DNA from: Dongia sedimenti
GTDB lineage: Bacteria; Pseudomonadota; Alphaproteobacteria; Dongiales; Dongiaceae
Direction of reading: 5' to 3'
DNA length: 64,000 nt
Assembly: GCA_030715195.1 (NCBI GenBank)
Contig: JAUYVI010000003.1
Coordinates: 1-64,000, forward strand
A model generated the notes under the pieces. The model was not told the DNA's origin and made no database searches. It worked only from the letters and a program-made list of their open reading frames with translations. Positions 1 to 7,814 of the stretch are shown piece after piece; the first letter of the stretch is position 1, and each line of letters starts with the position of its first letter. Position numbers and translations under genes: made by a program.

Positions 1-32
1 GGACCTACGCGGGCGGCCACCCGCGTAGGTCC
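1..32. repeat. 13-bp perfect inverted repeat at window edge
   Basis: Positions 1-13 and 20-32 are exact reverse complements (GGACCTACGCGGG against CCCGCGTAGGTCC) around a 6-nt loop. It lies downstream of the minus-strand binding-protein gene that ends at 126, so it could be that operon's terminator stem with its U-tract beyond the left edge. No T-run follows it on the plus strand. The rest of 33-125 shows nothing I recognise. Confidence 0.6.
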
Positions 33-125
33 GACGCGAACTCTGCACCGATTCGCGCCAATCCAAACATGCAAGGGGTTGGGGTGAGGGGGCCACAGAC
101 TCGATCAAGCCCAATGCCGGCACGC

Positions 126-1025
126 TTACTGGAAGCAGCTGTCCGGCGACTTGGGCGCCTTCCAGTCCTTCGGACGATCGATCCGGTAGTCGGGATTCGG
201 CGGGTCGAACCAGGCCTTGTTGCCGAGCCCGTATTTCGCCATCGATTTCACGTTGTCGCAATTGGCCCAGGACTTGGCGATCTCGGCATTGATCGCCTCG
301 TAGAGCTCCTTCTCTTCGGGATAGATCGCCATGATCGAGTAATACTTGGTCGACATGATCGGATACTTGTCCGGCTCCGGCGCCAGCGCCACCTGGTGCA
401 GGTTCCATTCCGGATGCTGCAGCAGGGCATATTCCACCAGGCCCGGATCCAGCACCGCCATGTCGAGGCGGCCGGCGACCAGATCGCGGATCACGCCGTC
501 GGACGTGTCATAGAGTTTCACCTCGCCCACGTTGGGGATCGATTTCAGCTCCGGCACCAGGGTGAAGCCGGTCACCGTGCCGATCTTGTGTCCCGAGATA
601 TCGGCGAAGGTCGAATAGCTGGTGTCCTTCTTCTGCAGCAGGAAAGTGCCGAAATAGTAGATCGGATCGGTCAGCAGCATCACCTTGGTGCGGTCGTCGG
701 TGTAGCCCATCGAGCCGAGCATGATGTCGACCTTGCCCTGCTTGGTCGCCTGGATCAGCGCCGACCATTCCATCTGCACCGGCTTGACCTCGAGGCCGAG
801 CCGCTCGGCGATCTGCGCCAGGAGTGCCGCATCCGTGCCGATCAGCTTGCCGTCCTTGATGCTGGTCATCGGCATGTCGCCGTTGATGCCGACGGTCAGC
901 TTGCCGGCCTCGATGGTCTTCGGTGGTCCGGCCTGTGCCGTGCCGAAGGTCAGCGCACTTGCCATGGCCGCGGTGGCGGCCAGCTTCAGCAGATCGCGCC
1001 GGATCCAATTCGTGAACTCAGTCAT
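126..1025 (-). CDS. Amino-acid ABC transporter, periplasmic substrate-binding protein
   Basis: A 299-residue solute-binding protein of family 3 (PF00497 type) that would capture a polar amino acid or opine in the periplasm. The N-terminus has a twin-arginine-like signal (RRDLLK at residues 9-14), a hydrophobic stretch and a TAQA-G cleavage site near residue 32. The mature part begins with LTVGINGDMPM and later has the family-typical GTDAALLAQIAERLG and KVDIMLGSMGYTDDR segments. It is the third gene of a minus-strand unit after two permeases (1102-2432), 76 bp downstream of the nearer one. No ATPase gene is present between 1 and 126. The exact ligand cannot be read from sequence. Confidence 0.9.
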   Translation of the reverse strand: MTEFTNWIRRDLLKLAATAAMASALTFGTAQAGPPKTIEAGKLTVGINGDMPMTSIKDGKLIGTDAALLAQIAERLGLEVKPVQMEWSALIQATKQGKVDIMLGSMGYTDDRTKVMLLTDPIYYFGTFLLQKKDTSYSTFADISGHKIGTVTGFTLVPELKSIPNVGEVKLYDTSDGVIRDLVAGRLDMAVLDPGLVEYALLQHPEWNLHQVALAPEPDKYPIMSTKYYSIMAIYPEEKELYEAINAEIAKSWANCDNVKSMAKYGLGNKAWFDPPNPDYRIDRPKDWKAPKSPDSCFQ

Positions 1026-1101
1026 CGTGCTCTCCCTATTGTTGATTGTTGGTGGTACGCCCGTCCGAGACTGTTTGCCGGCATGCCTGCCTTTCTCCGC
1101 C

Positions 1102-1767
1102 TCAATGGCGGTGCCGCGCCCATTTCAGCTCCAGCTGCCCGACCAGCAGCGACATCGGATAGCTCATGGCGAAATAGAACACCGCGACCAGCACATAGAC
1201 CTGCATCGGCAGGAAGCTGGAGGAGGCGAGGTCCTTCGCGCGCAGCATCAGGTCCGGCGCCGCGATGATCGAGGCGATCGAGGTGTCCTTGAGCAGGCCG
1301 ATCGCGTAATTGCCGACCGGCGGCAGGACCACGCGGATCGCCTGCGGCGCCACCACGTCCACCATGGTCTGGCCGGGGGTCAGGCCGAGCGAGATGCCGG
1401 CCTCGCGCTGGCCGCGGTCGATGGCGTCGATGCCGGCGCGGAAGATCTCCGAGAGCACCGCGCCACCCTGCAGGCCGAGGCCGAGCGCCGCGGCGGTGAA
1501 CGAGTCCAGGCTGAGCGCCGGCAGCAAGTCCGGCAGGGCAAAGTAGATCAGGAACAGGATGACCAGCGCCGGTGTCCCGCGCCCGACCTCGACGAAGACG
1601 ACCATCGCCCAGCGGATGGGCGCCACATGCGTGCGCCGGAGCAGCGCCACGACGATGCCGATGATCACGGCCAGGACGAAGGCGGCGAAGGTGAGCTGCA
1701 GGGTCTGGAGCGAGGCCCAGAGGAATTGCGGCACCCATTCGGGCAGGTTCTCGATCAGGAGTTCCAT
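1102..1767 (-). CDS. Amino-acid ABC transporter permease (HisM/GltK type)
   Basis: A 221-residue inner-membrane permease of the His/Glu/Gln/Arg/opine subfamily. It has about five hydrophobic helices, the family start around residues 14-40 and the EAA-type cytoplasmic loop that contacts the ATPase (GQREAGISLGLTPGQ region). The ATG at 1767 (MELLIENL) is chosen because it overlaps the stop of the upstream permease by one base (TGATG), a sign of translational coupling. It pairs with the similar-sized permease 1767-2432 to form the membrane heterodimer for the binding protein at 126-1025. Confidence 0.9.
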   Translation of the reverse strand: MELLIENLPEWVPQFLWASLQTLQLTFAAFVLAVIIGIVVALLRRTHVAPIRWAMVVFVEVGRGTPALVILFLIYFALPDLLPALSLDSFTAAALGLGLQGGAVLSEIFRAGIDAIDRGQREAGISLGLTPGQTMVDVVAPQAIRVVLPPVGNYAIGLLKDTSIASIIAAPDLMLRAKDLASSSFLPMQVYVLVAVFYFAMSYPMSLLVGQLELKWARHRH

Positions 1768-2432
1768 CAGCGTGACCGTTTCAGGCGTTGCTCGAGCCGC
1801 GCCGTCAGATGCGACATCGGGATGCTGACCGCGAGATAGAGCATCGCCGCCAGCAGATAGACATGCGGGCTGAGATAGGTCTCCATCACCAGGTTGCGGG
1901 CGCGGAACATGATCTCGGGTGCCGCCACCGCCGAGACCAGCGAGGTCGCCAGCAGCAGCTGGATCGCGAAATTGCAGAACGGCGGCACCATGATCCGGGT
2001 CGCCTGGGGCAGGATCACGTAGCGCATCACGTCGGTCGGGACGAGGCCGAGCGACAAAGCCGCCTCGCGCTGGCCGCGGTGGATGGCGGCGATGCCGGCG
2101 CGATAGACCTCGGCGAGATAGGCCGCGCCGTTGCCGCCAAGCCCGACGATGGCGGCCGCGAGCGGCGGAAGCCCGAGACCGATATCGGCCAGGCCGAAAT
2201 AGATGATGAAGAGCTGGGTCAGCGCCGGCGTGCCGCGGATGATCTCGATATAGGCGCGGGCCGCAAACCGCACCGGCCGAAGCGGCGCGAGGGTGGCGAG
2301 CGCGAGAACGAGGCCGCCGGCCAGCGCCACCACCAGCGCGCCGGCGGCGACCTCGACCGCGATGACGGCGCCTTCCAGCAGCACCGGCATGAAGCGCGGG
2401 AACACCTCGACCATGGTGTGCCAGAAACCCAT
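1767..2432 (-). CDS. Amino-acid ABC transporter permease (HisQ/GltJ type)
   Basis: A 221-residue permease, homologous to the neighbour at 1102-1767 and probably its heterodimer partner. The EAA-type loop is visible (GQREAALSLGLVPTDVMRYVI starts that region), and membrane segments fill the rest. I chose the ATG at 2432 (MGFWHTMVEV), preceded by GGAG about 10 nt upstream. A longer reading from a TTG at 2465 would start inside the operator palindrome, which makes it unlikely. It is the first gene of the minus-strand transport unit and faces the FadR-type regulator across a 134-bp gap with two operator palindromes. Confidence 0.9.
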   Translation of the reverse strand: MGFWHTMVEVFPRFMPVLLEGAVIAVEVAAGALVVALAGGLVLALATLAPLRPVRFAARAYIEIIRGTPALTQLFIIYFGLADIGLGLPPLAAAIVGLGGNGAAYLAEVYRAGIAAIHRGQREAALSLGLVPTDVMRYVILPQATRIMVPPFCNFAIQLLLATSLVSAVAAPEIMFRARNLVMETYLSPHVYLLAAMLYLAVSIPMSHLTARLEQRLKRSR

Positions 2433-2461
2433 CCGAGCGGCGCTCCGATCCTGTTCCTGAA

Positions 2462-2480
2462 CCAATCATAGGATGATTGG
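2462..2480. promoter_or_regulatory. Operator 1 in the divergent permease/regulator gap
   Basis: A perfect 8-3-8 palindrome, CCAATCAT-AGG-ATGATTGG, centred at 2471. Its inner ATCAT-N3-ATGAT core recurs at 2495-2507. Read on the minus strand it contains TATGAT (2470 to 2465), a good -10 hexamer for the permease operon whose ATG is at 2432. It is likely a binding site of the divergent GntR/FadR-type regulator (inference from position and symmetry). Confidence 0.7.
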
Positions 2481-2494
2481 ACAGACGGACTCGT

Positions 2495-2510
2495 ATCATC
2501 CTATGATTGG
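2495..2510. promoter_or_regulatory. Operator 2 in the divergent permease/regulator gap
   Basis: A second copy of the core, ATCAT-CCT-ATGAT, centred at 2501, followed by TGG. It is the reverse complement of the first 16 bases of operator 1. Centre-to-centre distance is 30 bp, about three helical turns. It carries TATGAT on the plus strand (2502-2507), a -10-like hexamer for the regulator gene starting at 2567. The pair suggests coordinated control of both directions, including autoregulation. Confidence 0.65.
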
Positions 2511-2566
2511 GCGAACAAGAGGGTTCGCCGGGCATTTCGCTTGCGCGGCCCCGGCCAGAATGCAAC

Positions 2567-3412
2567 ATGCCGCGCATGCGCCAGACCCCGAATCGCACAA
2601 CCGCCGGCCGCAAGTCGGCGCCGGCTCCCGAGGCCGTTCCCCAGGATCTGCCGGATCTGCCGCTGGCCCGCCGCAGCCTGCACGATCAGATCGTGGACGA
2701 GATCGGCCGGCGGATCGTCAAGGGCGAGTACAGCTCCGGCATGCTGCCGACCGAGCCGCTGCTCGCGGCCAATCTCGGCGTCAGCCGCAACGCCTTGCGC
2801 GAGGCGGTCAAGGTGCTGGTCAGCAAGGGCATGGTCGAGGTGCGGCCGAAGACCGGGATGCGCATCCTGCCCGAGGCGCGCTGGAACCTGCTCGACCGCG
2901 ACGTGCTGGCCTGGCACGCGCATTCGGACCGGCGCCTGACTCGCGCCTTCGAGCTGGTGGAGTTCCGCCTGATCGTCGAGCCGATCGCTGCCCATCTCGC
3001 GGCCAAGCGCGCGACGCGGGAAGAGATCGCCGCGATCGACACCGCCTGCACTTGGCTGGAATCCTGCGTCGGCAAGCCACTGATGATTCCGGAAGTGGAC
3101 ATCGTCTTCCATCACAGCATCCACGAGGCCTCGCATAACGCGATCCTGAGCCAGATGGCCTCGCTCACCTCATCCCTGATGCAGATCCAGGTGCTGATGA
3201 CCACGCAGAAGCCGGGCTCGTTCGAGGCCGGCTTGCCGCTGCACCGGGAAGTGACCGAAGCGATCAAGGCCCGCGACGCCGCGCGCGCCGAGGACGCTGC
3301 ACGGCGCCTGGCGCAGATGCCCTATGACGACCTCGCCCAGCGCATCAAGCTCAGCCCCAAGCGCCGCATGGCGCGGCTGAAGGAACTCTCGCGCCTGGTG
3401 GGCCGGGAGTAA
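2567..3412 (+). CDS. GntR-family transcriptional regulator, FadR subfamily (FCD domain)
   Basis: A 281-residue DNA-binding regulator. Residues about 37-103 form the GntR winged helix (SLHDQIVDEIGRRIV, then PTEPLLAANLGVSRNALREA). Residues about 125-255 form the all-helical FCD effector domain, with metal-ligand residues D178, H182 and H226 visible (DIVFHHSIHE, LPLHREV). FCD regulators usually sense small organic acids or amino-acid-derived ligands. The ATG at 2567 is chosen; a TTG at 2507 lies inside operator 2. The first 30 residues are a basic, Pro/Ala-rich tail not needed for the fold. It is divergent from the amino-acid importer and probably represses it by binding the twin palindromes. 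Confidence 0.9.
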   Translation: MPRMRQTPNRTTAGRKSAPAPEAVPQDLPDLPLARRSLHDQIVDEIGRRIVKGEYSSGMLPTEPLLAANLGVSRNALREAVKVLVSKGMVEVRPKTGMRILPEARWNLLDRDVLAWHAHSDRRLTRAFELVEFRLIVEPIAAHLAAKRATREEIAAIDTACTWLESCVGKPLMIPEVDIVFHHSIHEASHNAILSQMASLTSSLMQIQVLMTTQKPGSFEAGLPLHREVTEAIKARDAARAEDAARRLAQMPYDDLAQRIKLSPKRRMARLKELSRLVGRE

Positions 3413-3416
3413 TCAC

Positions 3417-3433
3417 GCCGGCTCGGTGCCGAT
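3417..3433. repeat. 17-bp direct repeat, copy 1 (left of the two-component pair)
   Basis: GCCGGCTCGGTGCCGAT occurs here just after the FadR-type gene and again, identical, at 5930-5946 just after the histidine kinase gene. The two copies bracket the receiver/kinase pair. A 12-base part (CTCGGTGCCGAT) also occurs within the aldehyde dehydrogenase gene near 8889, so chance cannot be dismissed. Confidence 0.6.
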
Positions 3434-3451
3434 CAACTGGCTCAAGTTGAT
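3432..3451. promoter_or_regulatory. Inverted repeat upstream of the receiver gene
   Basis: ATCAACT-N6-AGTTGAT (7-bp arms) is followed closely by a second, weaker ATTGA...TCAAT symmetry at about 3450-3465. This is the only structured part of the 217-bp gap between 3412 and 3630. It may be an operator for the two-component pair or a weak terminator of the FadR-type gene; no T-run follows. Confidence 0.35.
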
Positions 3452-3629
3452 TGATATCGGTCAATTGCAGGCGCGGGCTATCGCCATGGCCGGGGCGGCC
3501 CGGCCATTGGAGAGGACTATTTTCATCGAACCTTAAGGCCTCCCGGCCCAAAATTCGTTCCGCTTGCCCATGCTCGGTGATTGGCGGGGGCGCAACCTCA
3601 CGAGCAACAGCCGACGACCGACACCACCG

Positions 3630-4007
3630 ATGGCCACCATCCTGCTGATCGACGATGAGGTGCTGGTCCGCCAGTCGCTTGGGCACACGCTCACCGACGG
3701 CGGACACACGGTCGTCTTTGCCGGCGACGGTGCGGAGGGGCTGCGACAGATGCACGCGGTCAATCCGGACCTCGTCATCACCGACATCGTGATGCCGGAC
3801 CAGGAAGGTCTCGAGACCATCATGGAGCTGCGCAAGATCTCGGCGACGTTGCCGATCATCGCCATCAGCGGTGGCGGGCGCGGGGGAAGCCTCGATTTTC
3901 TCACCGCCGCCTCAGCGCTCGGCGCGACTACGGTTCTCCGCAAGCCGTTCGGCGGGACGGCGCTGCTGGAGGCGGTCGAGGCCTGCCTGAATGCGCGGGC
4001 CACGTGA
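3630..4007 (+). CDS. Single-domain response regulator (CheY-like receiver)
   Basis: A 125-residue receiver domain with no output domain. Acidic pocket D8/D9, phospho-acceptor D52 (VITDIVMPD), S80 at the Thr/Ser switch position and K105 (LRKPF) are all present, so it should be phosphorylatable. The ATG at 3630 starts directly at the family N-terminus (MATILLIDDE); an upstream ATG at 3564 would add 22 residues of no family resemblance. It lies 39 bp before the histidine kinase at 4047 and is probably its partner. As a stand-alone receiver it must act by protein contact or phosphorelay, not by binding DNA. Confidence 0.9.
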   Translation: MATILLIDDEVLVRQSLGHTLTDGGHTVVFAGDGAEGLRQMHAVNPDLVITDIVMPDQEGLETIMELRKISATLPIIAISGGGRGGSLDFLTAASALGATTVLRKPFGGTALLEAVEACLNARAT

Positions 4008-4046
4008 CGTCCCGCGCATGAACCGCTTGGATCCGGAACAACATTC

Positions 4047-5921
4047 ATGAGCCTGCGCACCCGGCTACAACTGCTGGTGACGTTGGCGGTGCTGATTCCG
4101 GCCCTGTTCGTCTGCATCCGCTTCTGGTTCGATCGCGCGAGCCGGATCGAGACCGCGAAGCAGAATCTCTCCGTGATTGCGGACGACCTGGGGAAGACCC
4201 TCGACGAGAAGATCCTCGGCAGCGTGCAGCTGCTCTACGGCCTCGCCCGGGCGCGCGACCTGGACACGACGGATCGCGCGGCCTGTTCCAACTTCCTCTC
4301 CGCGGTGCGGGAGGAACATCCGCTCTACACCGGCATTCTCACCATCAATCCAGACGGCAGCCTGTTCTGCGATTCGATCAACACCGGACGCAATCTCGAT
4401 CTTCGGGACCGCAAGTATTTCCAGCAGGCATCGGCCCCGAATGGCAGCATCGCGCTCGAGCCGGTGTTCGGCCGGCTGACCGGCATCGCGGTGTTGCAGG
4501 TCGCCTATGCCGCGCGCGAGCCGGACGGCCGGCTGAAGTTCGTGCTGCTGGCCTCGCTCAACCTGGAGAAATTCGTCCATGACCGCGCACAGCGCGGCAT
4601 AGAAGTCCTGCTGATGGATCTCGGCGGCAGGGTGCTGGCCTGGACGGCACCGGAGGATCGTGCCGTCTATCGCGGCACGTCACTGGCGGAACAGCCGCTG
4701 TTTGCATTTGCCGGCGCGCATCATGCCGGAGGCTTCGGCGAGGTCGCCGGGGTTGCCGGCACGACGCAGGTCTGGGCCGCCGACAGCCTGCCGGCGATCC
4801 GCAGGGCCGGGCTGCAGATCCTGGTCGGAGAGTCGGGCGATGCGCTGGTCGCGCCGGCGAACGACCGCCTGATCCAGGACCTGATCATTCTGGCCCTGGT
4901 GGCCTCCCTGCTGTTCATTGGCGTCTGGTTGCTGGTCGAATTGGGCATTCGCCGGCAGATCTCCCGTATGGTCGACATGGCGCAGCAGCTCGGCGCGGGC
5001 AATCCGCAGGCGCGCATCCTGCCGCCCTTCCCCGGTGACGAGCTGGGTGGGTTGATGCGGGTGCTGAACGGCACGGCGGAATCGCTCGAGCGCCAGAGCG
5101 CCGACATCAAGGAACTGAACCGGAAGATCCACCAGGCGCAGAAGATGGAGGCGATCGGCCAGTTCACCGGCGGCGTCGCTCACGACTTCAACAACATGCT
5201 GACCGTGATCCTGGGCAACGCGGAAGCGCTGACCGAGAAACTCGCCCACAACCCCGATCTGCGCCAGCGTGCCGAGCTGGTGACCGCCGCCGCCGAGAGC
5301 AGCGCGCGCATGACGCGGAGCCTGCTGGCCTTCGCGCGGCAGCAGCCGCTCGAACCCAGGCCCACCGACGTCAACAATCTCATCACGGAGATGGAGGGAT
5401 TGCTGGCGCAGTCGGTCGGGCCGAAGATCGATCTCCGCTTCGATCTCGACCCCGCCGCCGCCTTGGCGCTGGTCGATGCCGGTCAGCTGCAGACCGCCAT
5501 CCTCAACCTGGCGATCAACGCGCGGGACGCGATGCCGTCCGGCGGCAGCGTGACGGTGGAGACCGGCGATGCCTATCTCGATGCGTCCTGCGCGGAGAGC
5601 GCCGACGATCTGGTCGTCGGCGACTACGTCATGATCGCCGTCGCCGACAGCGGCAGCGGCATGGAACCCAAGGTCCTGGCGCAGGCGTGCGAGCCGTTCT
5701 TCACCACCAAGGACGTGGGCAAGGGCACCGGTCTCGGTCTCAGCATCGTGTACGGCTTCGTCAAGCAGTCCGGCGGCCACATCAAGATCAATTCGGAAGT
5801 CGGACATGGCACGGTGGTGAAGCTCTTCCTGCCGCGTGCGGCGGCGCGGAACGCCGGGCCCGAAACCAAGGCCAGCCGGCGCCCCGCGCAACATCCCACC
5901 GAGGCCGTTTCGTCGACCTAG
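4047..5921 (+). CDS. Membrane sensor histidine kinase with periplasmic Cache-like domain
   Basis: A 624-residue sensor kinase. Residues about 8-26 are the first membrane helix, and 35-270 an extracytoplasmic sensor of double-Cache type (RDLRDRKYFQQA region, which often binds amino acids or carboxylates). Residues 277-298 are the second helix, about 300-352 a HAMP domain and 365-432 the dimerisation/H-box with phospho-acceptor H379 (GGVAHDFNNML). The ATPase domain has an N box NLAINARDAM (487-496), G1 DSGSGM (534-539) and G2 GKGTGLGLSIV (558-568). There is no attached receiver, so the receiver encoded at 3630-4007 is the natural partner. The last 25 residues are a disordered tail. Confidence 0.92.
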   Translation: MSLRTRLQLLVTLAVLIPALFVCIRFWFDRASRIETAKQNLSVIADDLGKTLDEKILGSVQLLYGLARARDLDTTDRAACSNFLSAVREEHPLYTGILTINPDGSLFCDSINTGRNLDLRDRKYFQQASAPNGSIALEPVFGRLTGIAVLQVAYAAREPDGRLKFVLLASLNLEKFVHDRAQRGIEVLLMDLGGRVLAWTAPEDRAVYRGTSLAEQPLFAFAGAHHAGGFGEVAGVAGTTQVWAADSLPAIRRAGLQILVGESGDALVAPANDRLIQDLIILALVASLLFIGVWLLVELGIRRQISRMVDMAQQLGAGNPQARILPPFPGDELGGLMRVLNGTAESLERQSADIKELNRKIHQAQKMEAIGQFTGGVAHDFNNMLTVILGNAEALTEKLAHNPDLRQRAELVTAAAESSARMTRSLLAFARQQPLEPRPTDVNNLITEMEGLLAQSVGPKIDLRFDLDPAAALALVDAGQLQTAILNLAINARDAMPSGGSVTVETGDAYLDASCAESADDLVVGDYVMIAVADSGSGMEPKVLAQACEPFFTTKDVGKGTGLGLSIVYGFVKQSGGHIKINSEVGHGTVVKLFLPRAAARNAGPETKASRRPAQHPTEAVSST

Positions 5922-5929
5922 ACGCTGAG

Positions 5930-5946
5930 GCCGGCTCGGTGCCGAT
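5930..5946. repeat. 17-bp direct repeat, copy 2 (right of the two-component pair)
   Basis: Identical to 3417-3433. It lies in the 36-bp gap between the histidine kinase stop and the convergent LysR gene. See copy 1. Confidence 0.6.
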
Positions 5947-5957
5947 GACCGCGTGGC

Positions 5958-6857
5958 CTAGCCGTGGACGAGTGCCGCTTTCAGGCGTGGCGTGGCCCAG
6001 TTCAGGAAGGTGCGCACCTTCAGCGGCAATAGGCCTTGCCCGGGATAAATGATGTGGATGGGCCAGGGGGACAATTCGAACGGCTCGAGTGCCAGCTCCA
6101 GCAGGCCGGCGCGCCGCGCACCGTCCATCTTGTAGGACAGCATGCGCGTCAGTCCGCCGCCGGCGATGGCGGCGTCGATGGCGGCCTCGGCGCTGGTCAC
6201 CGACAGCCATGAGTGCAGGCGGATCGACTTTTCCTTCTTTCCGACCATGAATCCCCAGGCGGTCGGCGAGGCCATGTTCTCGAAGGTGATGCAATCATGC
6301 CGGCTGAGATCTTCCGGTCGCTTCGGCCGGCCCTTCTCGGCAAAATAGGCCGGACTTCCGCAGACCACGCGGCGCGCCACGCCGATCCGCGTGGCAACCA
6401 GGCTGCTGTCGCTCAGGTTTCCGATCCGGACGGCGATATCGATGTCGTTGTCGAGGTGATTGAGGACGCCGTCGGACAGGATGAGACGGACGTCGATCTC
6501 GGGGAAGGCCCGACGAAATTCCACGACCATGGGGACGATGTGCATCCGCCCCAGGGAGACGGGCGCGGTGATGGTGAGCTTGCCCTTCGGCGTGGTGTAC
6601 TCGCCGGTGGTGGCGCGTTCGACCTCCTCGACCTGATCGAGGATGCGCTTGGCGGTTTCCACGTAGTTGCGGCCCGCATCGGTCAAGGCCAGCTTTCGGG
6701 TCGAGCGGTTGAGCAGCCGCACCTTCAGATGGCTCTCCAGATCGGCGATCTTCCGGCTGACCGTGGTCACCGGCATGCGCAGCTGGCGTGACGCGGCGGA
6801 AAGGCTGCCGGCTTCCGCAACGGTCACAATGACCGACATGGCATCGAGCCGGTCCAT
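5958..6857 (-). CDS. LysR-family transcriptional regulator
   Basis: A 299-residue regulator. Residues 1-60 form the winged helix (MDRLDAMSVIVTVAEAGSL, then RQLRMPVTTVSRKIADLE), and the remainder is a periplasmic-binding-protein-like effector domain. The ATG at 6857 is preceded by GGGAG eight bases upstream; a TTG at 6872 is possible but unneeded. The sequence resembles the CrgA/DhcR-like branch that often controls oxidoreductases or hydrolases. It is divergent from the haloperoxidase-like gene at 6961, with 103 bp between start codons, so that gene is its most likely target. Confidence 0.9.
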   Translation of the reverse strand: MDRLDAMSVIVTVAEAGSLSAASRQLRMPVTTVSRKIADLESHLKVRLLNRSTRKLALTDAGRNYVETAKRILDQVEEVERATTGEYTTPKGKLTITAPVSLGRMHIVPMVVEFRRAFPEIDVRLILSDGVLNHLDNDIDIAVRIGNLSDSSLVATRIGVARRVVCGSPAYFAEKGRPKRPEDLSRHDCITFENMASPTAWGFMVGKKEKSIRLHSWLSVTSAEAAIDAAIAGGGLTRMLSYKMDGARRAGLLELALEPFELSPWPIHIIYPGQGLLPLKVRTFLNWATPRLKAALVHG

Positions 6858-6936
6858 CGCTCGGTCTCCCAAATTTCGGAAAGGTGTTTGCTGATAGTAC
6901 GGGCTACGTGTGCCGGCAGCAATCGCCTACGCATGT

Positions 6937-6958
6937 CGTTCGTTACCGGAGACGAACG
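6937..6958. promoter_or_regulatory. Inverted repeat around the ribosome-binding site of the hydrolase gene
   Basis: CGTTCG-N10-CGAACG, with the Shine-Dalgarno-like GGAGA in the loop, just before the ATG at 6961. A looser TTGCTG...CAGCAA pair lies upstream (about 6889-6922). Either could be a LysR-type site; the inner one could also fold in the mRNA. Confidence 0.3.
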
Positions 6959-6960
6959 GC

Positions 6961-7782
6961 ATGAGCGCGATTTCAGCGAACGACAAGGCGAAGATCTATT
7001 TCAAGGATTGGGGCGCCGGACGGCCGGTTGTCTTCTCCCATGGCTGGCCGCTCAGCGCCGATGCCTGGGACGATCAGATGATATTCCTGGCATCCCATGG
7101 ATTCCGGGCGATCGCGCACGATCGCCGCGGGCACGGGCGGTCCGACCAGACCGGCAATGGCAATGACCTCGACACATATGCAGACGATCTCTCGGCGCTG
7201 ATCGAGACGCTCGATCTCAAGGAAGCAATTCTGGTCGGCCATTCCACCGGTGGCGGCGAGGTGGCGCGCTATATCGGCCGGCATGGCACCAAGCGTGTGA
7301 GCAAGGTGGTGCTGGTCTCCGCGATCCCGCCGTTGATGCTGAAGACGCCGGCCAATCCGGGCGGATTGCCCATCGCCGTGTTCGACGACATCCGCGACAG
7401 CCTGCTCAAGGATCGGTCGCAGTTCTACAAGGATCTCAGCGCGCCGTTCTATGGCGCGAACCGGCCCGGATCGAAGGTTTCCCAGGGTGTGCGCGACGCC
7501 TTCTGGCTCTGGAGCATGCAATGCGGCCTGAAGAACGCCTATGAATGCGTGAAGGCGTTCTCGGAGACGGATCTCACCGAGGATCTGAAGAAGTTCGACG
7601 TTCCCACCCTGATCGTGCACGGCGATGACGATCAGATCGTCCCGATCGCGGATTCGGGGCTGCGATCTTCCAAGATGGTGAAGAAGGCCAGCCTGAAGGT
7701 CTATGCCGGGGCACCGCACGGACTGCCCACGACCCATAAGGACCAGTTCAACAACGATCTGCTCGCCTTCATCAAGGCGTGA
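6961..7782 (+). CDS. Alpha/beta hydrolase, non-heme chloroperoxidase type
   Basis: A 273-residue serine hydrolase closely resembling cofactor-free haloperoxidases/perhydrolases ([20 protein letters not shown], then [12 protein letters not shown]). The catalytic triad is visible: S95 in GHSTGG, D224 in HGDDDQIVP and H253 in GAPHGL. These enzymes form peracids from carboxylic acids and peroxide, or act as esterases; the physiological role is usually unknown. The ATG at 6961 follows GGAGA; an upstream GTG at 6910 would add 17 residues not found in the family. It has no signal peptide, so it is cytosolic. It is divergent from a LysR regulator and followed 32 bp later by a second alpha/beta hydrolase. 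Confidence 0.9.
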   Translation: MSAISANDKAKIYFKDWGAGRPVVFSHGWPLSADAWDDQMIFLASHGFRAIAHDRRGHGRSDQTGNGNDLDTYADDLSALIETLDLKEAILVGHSTGGGEVARYIGRHGTKRVSKVVLVSAIPPLMLKTPANPGGLPIAVFDDIRDSLLKDRSQFYKDLSAPFYGANRPGSKVSQGVRDAFWLWSMQCGLKNAYECVKAFSETDLTEDLKKFDVPTLIVHGDDDQIVPIADSGLRSSKMVKKASLKVYAGAPHGLPTTHKDQFNNDLLAFIKA

Positions 7783-7814
7783 GATCCGTCACAGTGCGCT
7801 CAAGGAGATTGCCG

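Noticed and set aside
1102..2613. 503-codon frame read through both permeases and the regulatory gap
   Set aside because: Only the C-terminal 221 residues (from 1767) look like a permease. The rest is out-of-frame reading of the other permease and of the operators.
3417..5946. Interpretation of the two-component pair as a genomic island
   Set aside because: Apart from the 17-bp repeat I see no integrase, tRNA or composition change, so only the repeat is reported.
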